NCBI RefSeq assembly: GCF_041296385.1
Contig: NW_027183593.1
Location: 1-64,000 of the forward strand
DNA: 64,000 nucleotides
Direction: 5' to 3'
Source: Aphelocoma coerulescens
Lineage: Eukaryota > Chordata > Aves > Passeriformes > Corvidae
Position numbers and translations under genes: made by a program. This document shows positions 11,348 to 24,731 of this stretch, one piece after another. How positions within the stretch are numbered: the stretch's first letter is position 1; every line of letters begins with the position of its first letter. A model generated the notes under the pieces. It was not told the origin of the DNA, searched no databases, and saw only the letters and a list, made by a program, of their open reading frames with translations.

Positions 11348-13615
11348 GGTGGCATCAGGACACACCTGTGTCCCAGCAGCTGGGTGCCCAGCCGGGAGCA
11401 GGAGCAGGGCTGGGGCTGCTCCCAAAGTTGCCCCGCCCCAATGCCAGAGCCGGACATATGCTGAGGGGGGGCTGGATCAGGCTTTATTGTCCAGCTGCAT
11501 GCCAGGAGTGAGCACAAAATCTACCTGCATTCTCTGCAGCATGCCATCCTGGAGCAGAGCCATTGCCAAAGGAAGCCGTGAGCCCGTGCCAAGCCAGTGC
11601 CGGAGTGGGATCCTAGCAGCACCTGTGGAAGCCGGGAGAGAGGAGCCCACCTGGAGCAGGTTCGTGCAGGATTAATCATCCCGTGGCTTCCCACCAGGGT
11701 CCTGTTGCTTCCAAAAGGCCCCACAGTGTCACTGTGGCCCCTCGGTTCCACCAGGTTCCATAGCGTCACTGTGGTGCCCAGGGTTCCGTCAGCTTCGCCA
11801 GCATCCCCACGGTCTGCAGAGCTCCCCGAGCTTCTGTGGTGTCACAGTGGAGGCAGGGTTGCATCAGGTTCCATAGCATCAGCACGGTCTCCAGGGCTCC
11901 CAGAGGTTCTGTGGTGTCACAGTGGAGGCAGGGTTGCATCAGGTTCCATAGCATCACCACAGTCTCCAGGGCTCCCTGAGCTTCTGTGGTGTCACAGTGG
12001 AGGCAGGGTTGCATCAGGTTCCATAGCATCAGCACGGTCTCCAGGGCTCCCAGAGGTTCTGTGGTGTCACAGAGGAGGCAGGGTTGCATCAGGTTCCATA
12101 GCATCACCACGGTCTCCAGGGCTCCAAGAGCTTCTGTGGTGTCACAGAGGAGGCAGGGTTGCATCAGGTTCAATAGCATCAGCACGGTCTCCAGGGCTCC
12201 CCTGAGCTTCTGTGGTGGTGTCACAGAGGAGCCAGGCTTCCTTGTAGTTCCCCAGCATCACAAAGGCTCTCCTGGGAGCCACGGGTCACAAAGCACCGTG
12301 GGCTCTGTGCAGCCCCGCTGTGTCACAATGGCCGCTGGCTTCCACGAGCCCCCGCAGTGTCCCAGTGGGCCCCGTGGCTTTAGGAGTGGGTGGCTGGGAG
12401 TTGGTGCCAGCGGCTGGGGGAGCAGCAGCAGGGACTGTGTGTGGACAGTGCCATGGCCACTTGTGTGGCCACTGGTGTCTCTGTGCCAGGCACAGCCGTG
12501 GTGTGTAACACCGGCTCTGGGTCCTTTGGCTGTGCAGGTGGCAGTCACGGCCTGGAGCAGGGCTGCTCCCGGGGGACAGCCTGGGGCAGGAGGCTGCTGG
12601 AGATTCATTCCCCACACTCCTTGTCATGAGGTGCTCAGAGTGATTGGAAAGGCTGTTGGCAGCAGGCAGTTCTCTGGGTTCAAGCTGTGGAGCTGTCAGC
12701 GGGAATGCAAAGGCCAAGCTGGTGAGCCTTTTGTCCTGGTGCCTTTAGTGTGTGAGCAGTCCCTGGTGCCGTTGTCTTTGGATCCTGAGTGTGGGAGAGG
12801 CAAGGCTTAGGATGGTGCGTAGAGCTGAGAAGGAAAGTGCCGAGAGCAGCGTGTGTGCTGCTGCTTTGAGGGGTGCAGTTGAAGTTGTAGGCAGCAAGAG
12901 CTTTCTCAGCTGGCCCTTTTGTGAGCTCTGCTTTTGCCAGATGACTTCCATCTTACCTTCTTACCATCTTAGCCTCTCATTTTTGCATATCCCAAACCCC
13001 CTTCCAAACATCCAGCAGCTGCTTGTAAAGAAGAAGTCCTAGAACAAAAAGCCAGTGCTGCCTTTCATAGCCCCTTTGCTGTCTATGAAGTAGAGGAAAG
13101 AAGCTAGTGAGACGCACTTTCTTTCTCAACTCCATAGAGCGCATCCTTCTCTCAAGGTGGCAGAGTCCTTGGCGGAAGTGAAGCATCTGCAGCTGCAGTT
13201 CAGACTGAGAGATGTGCCAGGACAGGAAACATTTGCTGACCTTCCCTGTTCCCTGTGCAACATGATTCTCGCATCCCAGTCACTTTCACACACCTTCGGT
13301 ATCCCTGAGTCCAAGCAGCTAAAGCTCACAGAGACAGAAGTGTCAGGAAGGAAAACGTTGCAAAAGCACCCCCTTCTCTTATCAGCATATAAATTGTGCA
13401 CAACAGGCTGCGGCACCGAACCTTCCTTCTCAGATAGACATGCCATCACACTTTTCACTCTTGCAGCTCGGTTGAAAAGCTCCAGCAGCTGCTCCCGCAA
13501 TAGCAAAAGGTTCTAGAAGTGAAAGCCAGTTTGGGGCTGCACCTTCTCCTTGCCGCATGTAAGCCACACCAAACTCCCTGATGCACTCTGTCCTCCCCTT
13601 CTCAAAGGAGTAGAC
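11348..13615 (+). repeat. Monomer 6 (2268 bp, five 75-bp units)
   Basis: Same variant set as monomer 5, including cttaccttct near 12953. No private difference was seen. Confidence 0.97.
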
Positions 13616-15884
13616 GGTGGCATCAGGACACACCTGTGTCCCAGCAGCTGGGTGCCCAGCCGGGAGCAGGAGCAGGGCTGGGGCTGCTCCCAAAGTTGCC
13701 CCGCCCCAATGCCAGAGCCGGACATATGCTGAGGGGGGGCTGGATCAGGCTTTATTGTCCAGCTGCATGCCAGGAGTGAGCACAAAATCTACCTGCATTC
13801 TCTGCAGCATGCCATCCTGGAGCAGAGCCATTGCCAAAGGAAGCCGTGAGCCCGTGCCAAGCCAGTGCCGGAGTGGGATCCTAGCAGCACCTGTGGAAGC
13901 CGGGAGAGAGGAGCCCACCTGGAGCAGGTTCGTGCAGGATTAATCATCCCGTGGCTTCCCACCAGGGTCCTGTTGCTTCCAAAAGGCCCCACAGTGTCAC
14001 TGTGGCCCCTCGGTTCCACCAGGTTCCATAGCGTCACTGTGGTGCCCAGGGTTCCGTCAGCTTCGCCAGCATCCCCACGGTCTGCAGAGCTCCCCGAGCT
14101 TCTGTGGTGTCACAGTGGAGGCAGGGTTGCATCAGGTTCCATAGCATCAGCACGGTCTCCAGGGCTCCCAGAGGTTCTGTGGTGTCACAGTGGAGGCAGG
14201 GTTGCATCAGGTTCCATAGCATCACCACAGTCTCCAGGGCTCCCTGAGCTTCTGTGGTGTCACAGTGGAGGCAGGGTTGCATCAGGTTCCATAGCATCAG
14301 CACGGTCTCCAGGGCTCCCAGAGGTTCTGTGGTGTCACAGAGGAGGCAGGGTTGCATCAGGTTCCATAGCATCACCACGGTCTCCAGGGCTCCAAGAGCT
14401 TCTGTGGTGTCACAGAGGAGGCAGGGTTGCAATCAGGTTCAATAGCATCAGCACGGTCTCCAGGGCTCCCCTGAGCTTCTGTGGTGGTGTCACAGAGGAG
14501 CCAGGCTTCCTTGTAGTTCCCCAGCATCACAAAGGCTCTCCTGGGAGCCACGGGTCACAAAGCACCGTGGGCTCTGTGCAGCCCCGCTGTGTCACAATGG
14601 CCGCTGGCTTCCACGAGCCCCCGCAGTGTCCCAGTGGGCCCCGTGGCTTTAGGAGTGGGTGGCTGGGAGTTGGTGCCAGCGGCTGGGGGAGCAGCAGCAG
14701 GGACTGTGTGTGGACAGTGCCATGGCCACTTGTGTGGCCACTGGTGTCTCTGTGCCAGGCACAGCCGTGGTGTGTAACACCGGCTCTGGGTCCTTTGGCT
14801 GTGCAGGTGGCAGTCACGGCCTGGAGCAGGGCTGCTCCCGGGGGACAGCCTGGGGCAGGAGGCTGCTGGAGATTCATTCCCCACACTCCTTGTCATGAGG
14901 TGCTCAGAGTGATTGGAAAGGCTGTTGGCAGCAGGCAGTTCTCTGGGTTCAAGCTGTGGAGCTGTCAGCGGGAATGCAAAGGCCAAGCTGCTGAGCCTTT
15001 TGTCCTGGTGCCTTTAGTGTGTGAGCAGTCCCTGGTGCCGTTGTCTTTGGATCCTGAGTGTGGGAGAGGCAAGGCTTAGGATGGTGCGTAGAGCTGAGAA
15101 GGAAAGTGCCGAGAGCAGCATGTGTGCTGCTGCTTTGAGGGGTGCAGTTGAAGTTGTAGGCAGCAAGAGCTTTCTCAGCTGGCCCTTTTGTGAGCTCTGC
15201 TTTTGCCAGATGACTTCCATCTTACCCTCTTACCATCTTAGCCTCTCATTTTTGCATATCCCAAACCCCCTTCCAAACATCCAGCAGCTGCTTGTAAAGA
15301 AGAAGTCCTAGAACAAAAAGCCAGTGCTGCCTTTCATAGCCCCTTTGCTGTCTATGAAGTAGAGGAAAGAAGCTAGTGAGACGCACTTTCTTTCTCAACT
15401 CCATAGAGCGCATCCTTCTCTCAAGGTGGCAGAGTCCTTGGCGGAAGTGAAGCATCTGCAGCTGCAGTTCAGACTGAGAGATGTGCCAGGACAGGAAACA
15501 TTTGCTGACCTTCCCTGTTCCCTGTGCAACATGATTCTCGCATCCCAGTCACTTTCACACACCTTCGGTATCCCTGAGTCCAAGCAGCTAAAGCTCACAG
15601 AGACAGAAGTGTCAGGAAGGAAAACGTTGCAAAAGCACCCCCTTCTCTTATCAGCATATAAATTGTGCACAACAGGCTGCGGCACCGAACCTTCCTTCTC
15701 AGATAGACATGCCATCACACTTTTCACTCTTGCAGCTCGGTTGAAAAGCTCCAGCAGCTGCTCCCGCAATAGCAAAAGGTTCTAGAAGTGAAAGCCAGTT
15801 TGGGGCTGCACCTTCTCCTTGCCGCATGTAAGCCACACCAAACTCCCTGATGCACTCTGTCCTCCCCTTCTCAAAGGAGTAGAC
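13616..15884 (+). repeat. Monomer 7 (2269 bp, five 75-bp units, +1 A)
   Basis: It repeats the extra A (near 14431), gctgagcc and gcatgtg alleles of monomer 4 exactly 6805 bp downstream. Its distal part is of the monomer 2/5 type (acgttgc), so it is a mosaic. Confidence 0.97.
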
Positions 15885-18077
15885 GGTGGCATCAGGACAC
15901 ACCTGTGTCCCAGCAGCTGGGTGCCCAGCCGGGAGCAGGAGCAGGGCTGGGGCTGCTCCCAAAGTTGCCCCGCCCCAATGCCAGAGCCGGACATATGCTG
16001 AGGGGGGGCTGGATCAGGCTTTATTGTCCAGCTGCATGCCAGGAGTGAGCACAAAATCTACCTGCATTCTCTGCAGCATGCCATCCTGGAGCAGAGCCAT
16101 TGCCAAAGGAAGCCGTCAGCCCGTGCCAAGCCAGTGCCGGAGTGGGATCCTAGCAGCACCTGTGGAAGCCGGGAGAGAGGAGCCCACCTGGAGCAGGTTC
16201 GTGCAGGATTAATCATCCCGTGGCTTCCCACCAGGGTCCTGTTGCTTCCAAAAGGCCCCACAGTGTCACTGTGGCCCCTCGGTTCCACCAGGTTCCATAG
16301 CGTCACTGTGGTGCCCAGGGTTCCGTCAGCTTCGCCAGCATCCCCACGGTCTGCAGAGCTCCCCGAGCTTCTGTGGTGTCACAGTGGAGGCAGGGTTGCA
16401 TCAGGTTCCATAGCATCAGCACGGTCTCCAGGGCTCCCAGAGGTTCTGTGGTGTCACAGTGGAGGCAGGGTTGCATCAGGTTCCATAGCATCACCACAGT
16501 CTCCAGGGCTCCCTGAGCTTCTGTGGTGTCACAGTGGAGGCAGGGTTGCATCAGGTTCCATAGCATCAGCACGGTCTCCAGGGCTCCCAGAGGTTCTGTG
16601 GTGTCACAGAGGAGGCAGGGTTGCATCAGGTTCCATAGCATCAGCACGGTCTCCAGGGCTCCCCTGAGCTTCTGTGGTGGTGTCACAGAGGAGCCAGGCT
16701 TCCTTGTAGTTCCCCAGCATCACAAAGGCTCTCCTGGGAGCCACGGGTCACAAAGCACCGTGGGCTCTGTGCAGCCCCGCTGTGTCACAATGGCCGCTGG
16801 CTTCCACGAGCCCCCGCAGTGTCCCAGTGGGCCCCGTGGCTTTAGGAGTGGGTGGCTGGGAGTTGGTGCCAGCGGCTGGGGGAGCAGCAGCAGGGACTGT
16901 GTGTGGACAGTGCCATGGCCACTTGTGTGGCCACTGGTGTCTCTGTGCCAGGCACAGCCGTGGTGTGTAACACCGGCTCTGGGTCCTTTGGCTGTGCAGG
17001 TGGCAGTCACGGCCTGGAGCAGGGCTGCTCCCGGGGGACAGCCTGGGGCAGGAGGCTGCTGGAGATTCATTCCCCACACTCCTTGTCATGAGGTGCTCAG
17101 AGTGATTGGAAAGGCTGTTGGCAGCAGGCAGTTCTCTGGGTTCAAGCTGTGGAGCTGTCAGCGGGAATGCAAAGGCCAAGCTGGTGAGCCTTTTGTCCTG
17201 GTGCCTTTAGTGTGTGAGCAGTCCCTGGTGCCGTTGTCTTTGGATCCTGAGTGTGGGAGAGGCAAGGCTTAGGATGGTGCGTAGAGCTGAGAAGGAAAGT
17301 GCCGAGAGCAGCGTGTGTGCTGCTGCTTTGAGGGGTGCAGTTGAAGTTGTAGGCAGCAAGAGCTTTCTCAGCTGGCCCTTTTGTGAGCTCTGCTTTTGCC
17401 AGATGACTTCCATCTTACCTTCTTACCATCTTAGCCTCTCATTTTTGCATATCCCAAACCCCCTTCCAAACATCCAGCAGCTGCTTGTAAAGAAGAAGTC
17501 CTAGAACAAAAAGCCAGTGCTGCCTTTCATAGCCCCTTTGCTGTCTATGAAGTAGAGGAAAGAAGCTAGTGAGACGCACTTTCTTTCTCAACTCCATAGA
17601 GCGCATCCTTCTCTCAAGGTGGCAGAGTCCTTGGCGGAAGTGAAGCATCTGCAGCTGCAGTTCAGACTGAGAGATGTGCCAGGACAGGAAACATTTGCTG
17701 ACCTTCCCTGTTCCCTGTGCACTATGATTCTCGCATCCCAGTCACTTTCACATACCTTCGGTATCCCTGAGTCCAAGCAGCTAAAGCTCACAGAGACAGA
17801 AGTGTCAGGAAGGAAAACGTTCCAAAAGCACCCCCTTCTCTTATCAGCATATAAATTGTGCACAACAGGCTGCGGCACCGAACCTTCCTTCTCAGATAGA
17901 CATGCCATCACACTTTTCACTCTTGCAGCTCGGTTGAAAAGCTCCAGCAGCTGCTCCCGCAATAGCAAAAGGTTCTAGAAGTGAAAGCCAGTTTGGGGCT
18001 GCACCTTCTCCTTGCCGCATGTAAGCCACACCAAACTCCCTGATGCACTCTGTCCTCCCCTTCTCAAAGGAGTAGAC
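15885..18077 (+). repeat. Monomer 8 (2193 bp, four 75-bp units, type A)
   Basis: First short monomer. It has gccgtcagccc near 16117, cttaccttct near 17418 and a private double change, actatgattc for aacatgattc, near 17721. Confidence 0.97.
16371..16671 (+). repeat. Nested 75-bp repeat, four-unit type A (monomer 8)
   Basis: A 301-bp block of four units. The fourth unit has cacagagg together with gttccatagcatcagcacgg, so long-form units 4 and 5 were merged after the gttcca position. The same form is in monomers 10 and 11. Confidence 0.92.
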
Positions 18078-20345
18078 GGTGGCATCAGGACACACCTGTG
18101 TCCCAGCAGCTGGGTGCCCAGCCGGGAGCAGGAGCAGGGCTGGGGCTGCTCCCAAAGTTGCCCCGCCCCAATGCCAGAGCCGGACATATGCTGAGGGGGG
18201 GCTGGATCAGGCTTTATTGTCCAGTTGCATGCCAGGAGTGAGCACAAAATCTACCTGCATTCTCTGCAGCATGCCATCCTGGAGCAGAGCCATTGCCAAA
18301 GGAAGCCGTCAGCCCGTGCCAAGCCAGTGCCGGAGTGGGATCCTAGCAGCACCTGTGGAAGCCGGGAGAGAGGAGCCCACCTGGAGCAGGTTCGTGCAGG
18401 ATTAATCATCCCGTGGCTTCCCACCAGGGTCCTGTTGCTTCCAAAAGGCCCCACAGTGTCACTGTGGCCCCTCGGTTCCACCAGGTTCCATAGCGTCACT
18501 GTGGTGCCCAGGGTTCCGTCAGCTTCGCCAGCATCCCCACGGTCTGCAGAGCTCCCCGAGCTTCTGTGGTGTCACAGTGGAGGCAGGGTTGCATCAGGTT
18601 CCATAGCATCAGCACGGTCTCCAGGGCTCCCAGAGGTTCTGTGGTGTCACAGTGGAGGCAGGGTTGCATCAGGTTCCATAGCATCACCACAGTCTCCAGG
18701 GCTCCCTGAGCTTCTGTGGTGTCACAGTGGAGGCAGGGTTGCATCAGGTTCCATAGCATCAGCACGGTCTCCAGGGCTCCCAGAGGTTCTGTGGTGTCAC
18801 AGAGGAGGCAGGGTTGCATCAGGTTCCATAGCATCACCACGGTCTCCAGGGCTCCAAGAGCTTCTGTGGTGTCACAGAGGAGGCAGGGTTGCATCAGGTT
18901 CAATAGCATCAGCACGGTCTCCAGGGCTCCCCTGAGCTTCTGTGGTGGTGTCACAGAGGAGCCAGGCTTCCTTGTAGTTCCCCAGCATCACAAAGGCTCT
19001 CCTGGGAGCCACGGGTCACAAAGCACCGTGGGCTCTGTGCAGCCCCGCTGTGTCACAATGGCCGCTGGCTTCCACGAGCCCCCGCAGTGTCCCAGTGGGC
19101 CCCGTGGCTTTAGGAGTGGGTGGCTGGGAGTTGGTGCCAGCGGCTGGGGGAGCAGCAGCAGGGACTGTGTGTGGACAGTGCCATGGCCACTTGTGTGGCC
19201 ACTGGTGTCTCTGTGCCAGGCACAGCCGTAGTGTGTAACACCGGCTCTGGGTCCTTTGGCTGTGCAGGTGGCAGTCACGGCCTGGAGCAGGGCTGCTCCC
19301 GGGGGACAGCCTGGGGCAGGAGGCTGCTGGAGATTCATTCCCCACACTCCTTGTCATGAGGTGCTCAGAGTGATTGGAAAGGCTGTTGGCAGCAGGCAGT
19401 TCTCTGGGTTCAAGCTGTGGAGCTGTCAGCGGGAATGCAAAGGCCAAGCTGCTGAGCCTTTTGTCCTGGTGCCTTTAGTGTGTGAGCAGTCCCTGGTGCC
19501 GTTGTCTTTGGATCCTGAGTGTGGGAGAGGCAAGGCTTAGGATGGTGCGTAGAGCTGAGAAGGAAAGTGCCGAGAGCAGCATGTGTGCTGCTGCTTTGAG
19601 GGGTGCAGTTGAAGTTGTAGGCAGCAAGAGCTTTCTCAGCTGGCCCTTTTGTGAGCTCTGCTTTTGCCAGATGACTTCCATCTTACCCTCTTACCATCTT
19701 AGCCTCTCATTTTTGCATATCCCAAACCCCCTTCCAAACATCCAGCAGCTGCTTGTAAAGAAGAAGTCCTAGAACAAAAAGCCAGTGCTGCCTTTCATAG
19801 CCCCTTTGCTGTCTATGAAGTAGAGGAAAGAAGCTAGTGAGACGCACTTTCTTTCTCAACTCCATAGAGCGCATCCTTCTCTCAAGGTGGCAGAGTCCTT
19901 GGCGGAAGTGAAGCATCTGCAGCTGCAGTTCAGACTGAGAGATGTGCCAGGACAGGAAACATTTGCTGACCTTCCCTGTTCCCTGTGCAACATGATTCTC
20001 GCATCCCAGTCACTTTCACATACCTTCGGTATCCCTGAGTCCAAGCAGCTAAAGCTCACAGAGACAGAAGTGTCAGGAAGGGAAATGTTCCAAAAGCACC
20101 CCCTTCTCTTATCAGCATATAAATTGTGCACAACAGGCTGCGGCACCGAACCTTTCTTCTCAGATAGACATGCCATCACACTTTTCACTCTTGCAGCTCG
20201 GTTGAAAAGCTCCAGCAGCTGCTCCCGCAATAGCAAAAGGTTCTAGAAGTGAAAGCCAGTTTGGGGCTGCACCTTCTCCTTGCCGCATGTAAGCCACACC
20301 AAACTCCCTGATGCACTCTGTCCTCCCCTTCTCAAAGGAGTAGAC
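18078..20345 (+). repeat. Monomer 9 (2268 bp, five 75-bp units)
   Basis: The most divergent monomer in the left half: ccagttgc near 18223, gccgtcagccc near 18310, ccgtagtg near 19228, gctgagcc near 19451, gcatgtg near 19579, gaagggaaatg near 20078 and cctttcttc near 20152. Confidence 0.96.
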
Positions 20346-22538
20346 GGTGGCATCAGGACACACCTGTGTCCCAGCAGCTGGGTGCCCAGCCGGGAGCAGG
20401 AGCAGGGCTGGGGCTGCTCCCAAAGTTGCCCCGCCCCAATGCCAGAGCCGGACATATGCTGAGGGGGGGCTGGATCAGGCTTTATTGTCCAGCTGCATGC
20501 CAGGAGTGAGCACAAAATCTACCTGCATTCTCTGCAGCATGCCATCCTGGAGCAGAGCCATTGCCAAAGGAAGCCGTGAGCCCGTGCCAAGCCAGTGCCG
20601 GAGTGGGATCCTAGCAGCACCTGTGGAAGCCGGGAGAGAGGAGCCCACCTGGAGCAGGTTCGTGCAGGATTAATCATCCCGTGGCTTCCCACCAGGGTCC
20701 TGTTGCTTCCAAAAGGCCCCACAGTGTCACTGTGGCCCCTCGGTTCCACCAGGTTCCATAGCGTCACTGTGGTGCCCAGGGTTCCGTCAGCTTCGCCAGC
20801 ATCCCCACGGTCTGCAGAGCTCCCCGAGCTTCTGTGGTGTCACAGTGGAGGCAGGGTTGCATCAGGTTCCATAGCATCAGCACGGTCTCCAGGGCTCCCA
20901 GAGGTTCTGTGGTGTCACAGTGGAGGCAGGGTTGCATCAGGTTCCATAGCATCACCACAGTCTCCAGGGCTCCCTGAGCTTCTGTGGTGTCACAGTGGAG
21001 GCAGGGTTGCATCAGGTTCCATAGCATCAGCACGGTCTCCAGGGCTCCCAGAGGTTCTGTGGTGTCACAGAGGAGGCAGGGTTGCATCAGGTTCCATAGC
21101 ATCAGCACGGTCTCCAGGGCTCCCCTGAGCTTCTGTGGTGGTGTCACAGAGGAGCCAGGCTTCCTTGTAGTTCCCCAGCATCACAAAGGCTCTCCTGGGA
21201 GCCACGGGTCACAAAGCACCGTGGGCTCTGTGCAGCCCCGCTGTGTCACAATGGCCGCTGGCTTCCACGAGCCCCCGCAGTGTCCCAGTGGGCCCCGTAG
21301 CTTTAGGAGTGGGTGGCTGGGAGTTGGTGCCAGCGGCTGGGGGAGCAGCAGCAGGGACTGTGTGTGGACAGTGCCATGGCCACTTGTGTGGCCACTGGTG
21401 TCTCTGTGCCAGGCACAGCCGTGGTGTGTAACACCGGCTCTGGGTCCTTTGGCTGTGCAGGTGGCAGTCACGGCCTGGAGCAGGGCTGCTCCCGGGGGAC
21501 AGCCTGGGGCAGGAGGCTGCTGGAGATTCATTCCCCACACTCCTTGTCATGAGGTGCTCAGAGTGATTGGAAAGGCTGTTGGCAGCAGGCAGTTCTCTGG
21601 GTTCAAGCTGTGGAGCTGTCAGCGGGAATGCAAAGGCCAAGCTGGTGAGCCTTTTGTCCTGGTGCCTTTAGTGTGTGAGCAGTCCCTGGTGCCGTTGTCT
21701 TTGGATCCTGAGTGTGGGAGAGGCAAGGCTTAGGATGGTGCGTAGAGCTGAGAAGGAAAGTGCCGAGAGCAGCGTGTGTGCTGCTGCTTTGAGGGGTGCA
21801 GTTGAAGTTGTAGGCAGCAAGAGCTTTCTCAGCTGGCCCTTTTGTGAGCTCTGCTTTTGCCAGATGACTTCCATCTTACCCTCTTACCATCTTAGCCTCT
21901 CATTTTTGCATATCCCAAACCCCCTTCCAAACATCCAGCAGCTGCTTGTAAAGAAGAAGTCCTAGAACAAAAAGCCAGTGCTGCCTTTCATAGCCCCTTT
22001 GCTGTCTATGAAGTAGAGGAAAGAAGCTAGTGAGACGCACTTTCTTTCTCAACTCCATAGAGCGCATCCTTCTCTCAAGGTGGCAGAGTCCTTGGCGGAA
22101 GTGAAGCATCTGCAGCTGCAGTTCAGACTGAGAGATGTGCCAGGACAGGAAACATTTGCTGACCTTCCCTGTTCCCTGTGCAACATGATTCTCGCATCCC
22201 AGTCACTTTCACATACCTTCGGTATCCCTGAGTCCAAGCAGCTAAAGCTCACAGAGACAGAAGTGTCAGGAAGGAAAACGTTCCAAAAGCACCCCCTTCT
22301 CTTATCAGCATATAAATTGTGCACAACAGGCTGCGGCACCGAACCTTCCTTCTCAGATAGACATGCCATCACACTTTTCACTCTTGCAGCTCGGTTGAAA
22401 AGCTCCAGCAGCTGCTCCCGCAATAGCAAAAGGTTCTAGAAGTGAAAGCCAGTTTGGGGCTGCACCTTCTCCTTGCCGCATGTAAGCCACACCAAACTCC
22501 CTGATGCACTCTGTCCTCCCCTTCTCAAAGGAGTAGAC
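20346..22538 (+). repeat. Monomer 10 (2193 bp, four 75-bp units, type A)
   Basis: Short monomer with the same missing unit as monomer 8. It has cccgtagcttt near 21296, shared with monomers 11 and 13. Confidence 0.97.
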
Positions 22539-24731
22539 GGTGGCATCAGGACACACCTGTGTCCCAGCAGCTGGGTGCCCAGCTGGGAGCAGGAGCAGGG
22601 CTGGGGCTGCTCCCAAAGTTGCCCCGCCCCAATGCCAGAGCCGGACATATGCTGAGGGGGGGCTGGATCAGGCTTTATTGTCCAGCTGCATGCCAGGAGT
22701 GAGCACAAAATCTACCTGCATTCTCTGCAGCATGCCATCCTGGAGCAGAGCCATTGCCAAAGGAAGCCGTGAGCCCGTGCCAAGCCAGTGCCGGAGTGGG
22801 ATCCTAGCAGCACCTGTGGAAGCCGGGAGAGAGGAGCCCACCTGGAGCAGGTTCGTGCAGGATTAATCATCCCGTGGCTTCCCACCAGGGTCCTGTTGCT
22901 TCCAAAAGGCCCCACAGTGTCACTGTGGCCCCTCGGTTCCACCAGGTTCCATAGCGTCACTGTGGTGCCCAGGGTTCCGTCAGCTTCGCCAGCATCCCCA
23001 CGGTCTGCAGAGCTCCCCGAGCTTCTGTGGTGTCACAGTGGAGGCAGGGTTGCATCAGGTTCCATAGCATCAGCACGGTCTCCAGGGCTCCCAGAGGTTC
23101 TGTGGTGTCACAGTGGAGGCAGGGTTGCATCAGGTTCCATAGCATCACCACAGTCTCCAGGGCTCCCTGAGCTTCTGTGGTGTCACAGTGGAGGCAGGGT
23201 TGCATCAGGTTCCATAGCATCAGCACGGTCTCCAGGGCTCCCAGAGGTTCTGTGGTGTCACAGAGGAGGCAGGGTTGCATCAGGTTCCATAGCATCAGCA
23301 CGGTCTCCAGGGCTCCCCTGAGCTTATGTGGTGGTGTCACAGAGGAGCCAGGCTTCCTTGTAGTTCCCCAGCATCACAAAGGCTCTCCTGGGAGCCACGG
23401 GTCACAAAGCACCGTGGGCTCTGTGCAGCCCCGCTGTGTCACAATGGCCGCTGGCTTCCACGAGCCCCCGCAGTGTCCCAGTGGGCCCCGTAGCTTTAGG
23501 AGTGGGTGGCTGGGAGTTGGTGCCAGCGGCTGGGGGAGCAGCAGCAGGGACTGTGTGTGGACAGTGCCATGGCCACTTGTGTGGCCACTGGTGTCTCTGT
23601 GCCAGGCACAGCCGTGGTGTGTAACACCGGCTCTGGGTCCTTTGGCTGTGCAGGTGGCAGTCACGGCCTGGAGCAGGGCTGCTCCCGGGGGACAGCCTGG
23701 GGCAGGAGGCTGCTGGAGATTCATTCCCCACACTCCTTGTCATGAGGTGCTCAGAGTGATTGGAAAGGCTGTTGGCAGCAGGCAGTTCTCTGGGTTCAAG
23801 CTGTGGAGCTGTCAGCGGGAATGCAAAGGCCAAGCTGGTGAGCCTTTTGTCCTGGTGCCTTTAGTGTGTGAGCAGTCCCTGGTGCCGTTGTCTTTGGATC
23901 CTGAGTGTGGGAGAGGCAAGGCTTAGGATGGTGCGTAGAGCTGAGAAGGAAAGTGCCGAGAGCAGCGTGTGTGCTGCTGCTTTGAGGGGTGCAGTTGAAG
24001 TTGTAGGCAGCAAGAGCTTTCTCAGCTGGCCCTTTTGTGAGCTCTGCTTTTGCCAGATGACTTCCATCTTACCCTCTTACCATCTTAGCCTCTCATTTTT
24101 GCATATCCCAAACCCCCTTCCAAACATCCAGCAGCTGCTTGTAAAGAAGAAGTCCTAGAACAAAAAGCCAGTGCTGCCTTTCATAGCCCCTTTGCTGTCT
24201 ATGAAGTAGAGGAAAGAAGCTAGTGAGACGCACTTTCTTTCTCAACTCCATAGAGCGCATCCTTCTCTCAAGGTGGCAGAGTCCTTGGCGGAAGTGAAGC
24301 ATCTGCAGCTGCAGTTCAGACTGAGAGATGTGCCAGGACAGGAAACATTTGCTGACCTTCCCTGTTCCCTGTGCAACATGATTCTCGCATCCCAGTCACT
24401 TTCACATACCTTCGGTATCCCTGAGTCCAAGCAGCTAAAGCTCACAGAGACAGAAGTGTCAGGAAGGAAAACGTTGCAAAAGCACCCCCTTCTCTTATCA
24501 GCATATAAATTGTGCACAACAGGCTGCGGCACCGAACCTTCCTTCTCAGATAGACATGCCATCACACTTTTCACTCTTGCAGCTCGGTTGAAAAGCTCCA
24601 GCAGCTGCTCCCGCAATAGCAAAAGGTTCTAGAAGTGAAAGCCAGTTTGGGGCTGCACCTTCTCCTTGCCGCATGTAAGCCACACCAAACTCCCTGATGC
24701 ACTCTGTCCTCCCCTTCTCAAAGGAGTAGAC
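22539..24731 (+). repeat. Monomer 11 (2193 bp, four 75-bp units, type A)
   Basis: It has cccagctggg near 22578, gcttatgtgg near 23322, cccgtagcttt near 23487 and acgttgc. The gcttatgtgg allele recurs 4461 bp downstream in monomer 13. Confidence 0.97.
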
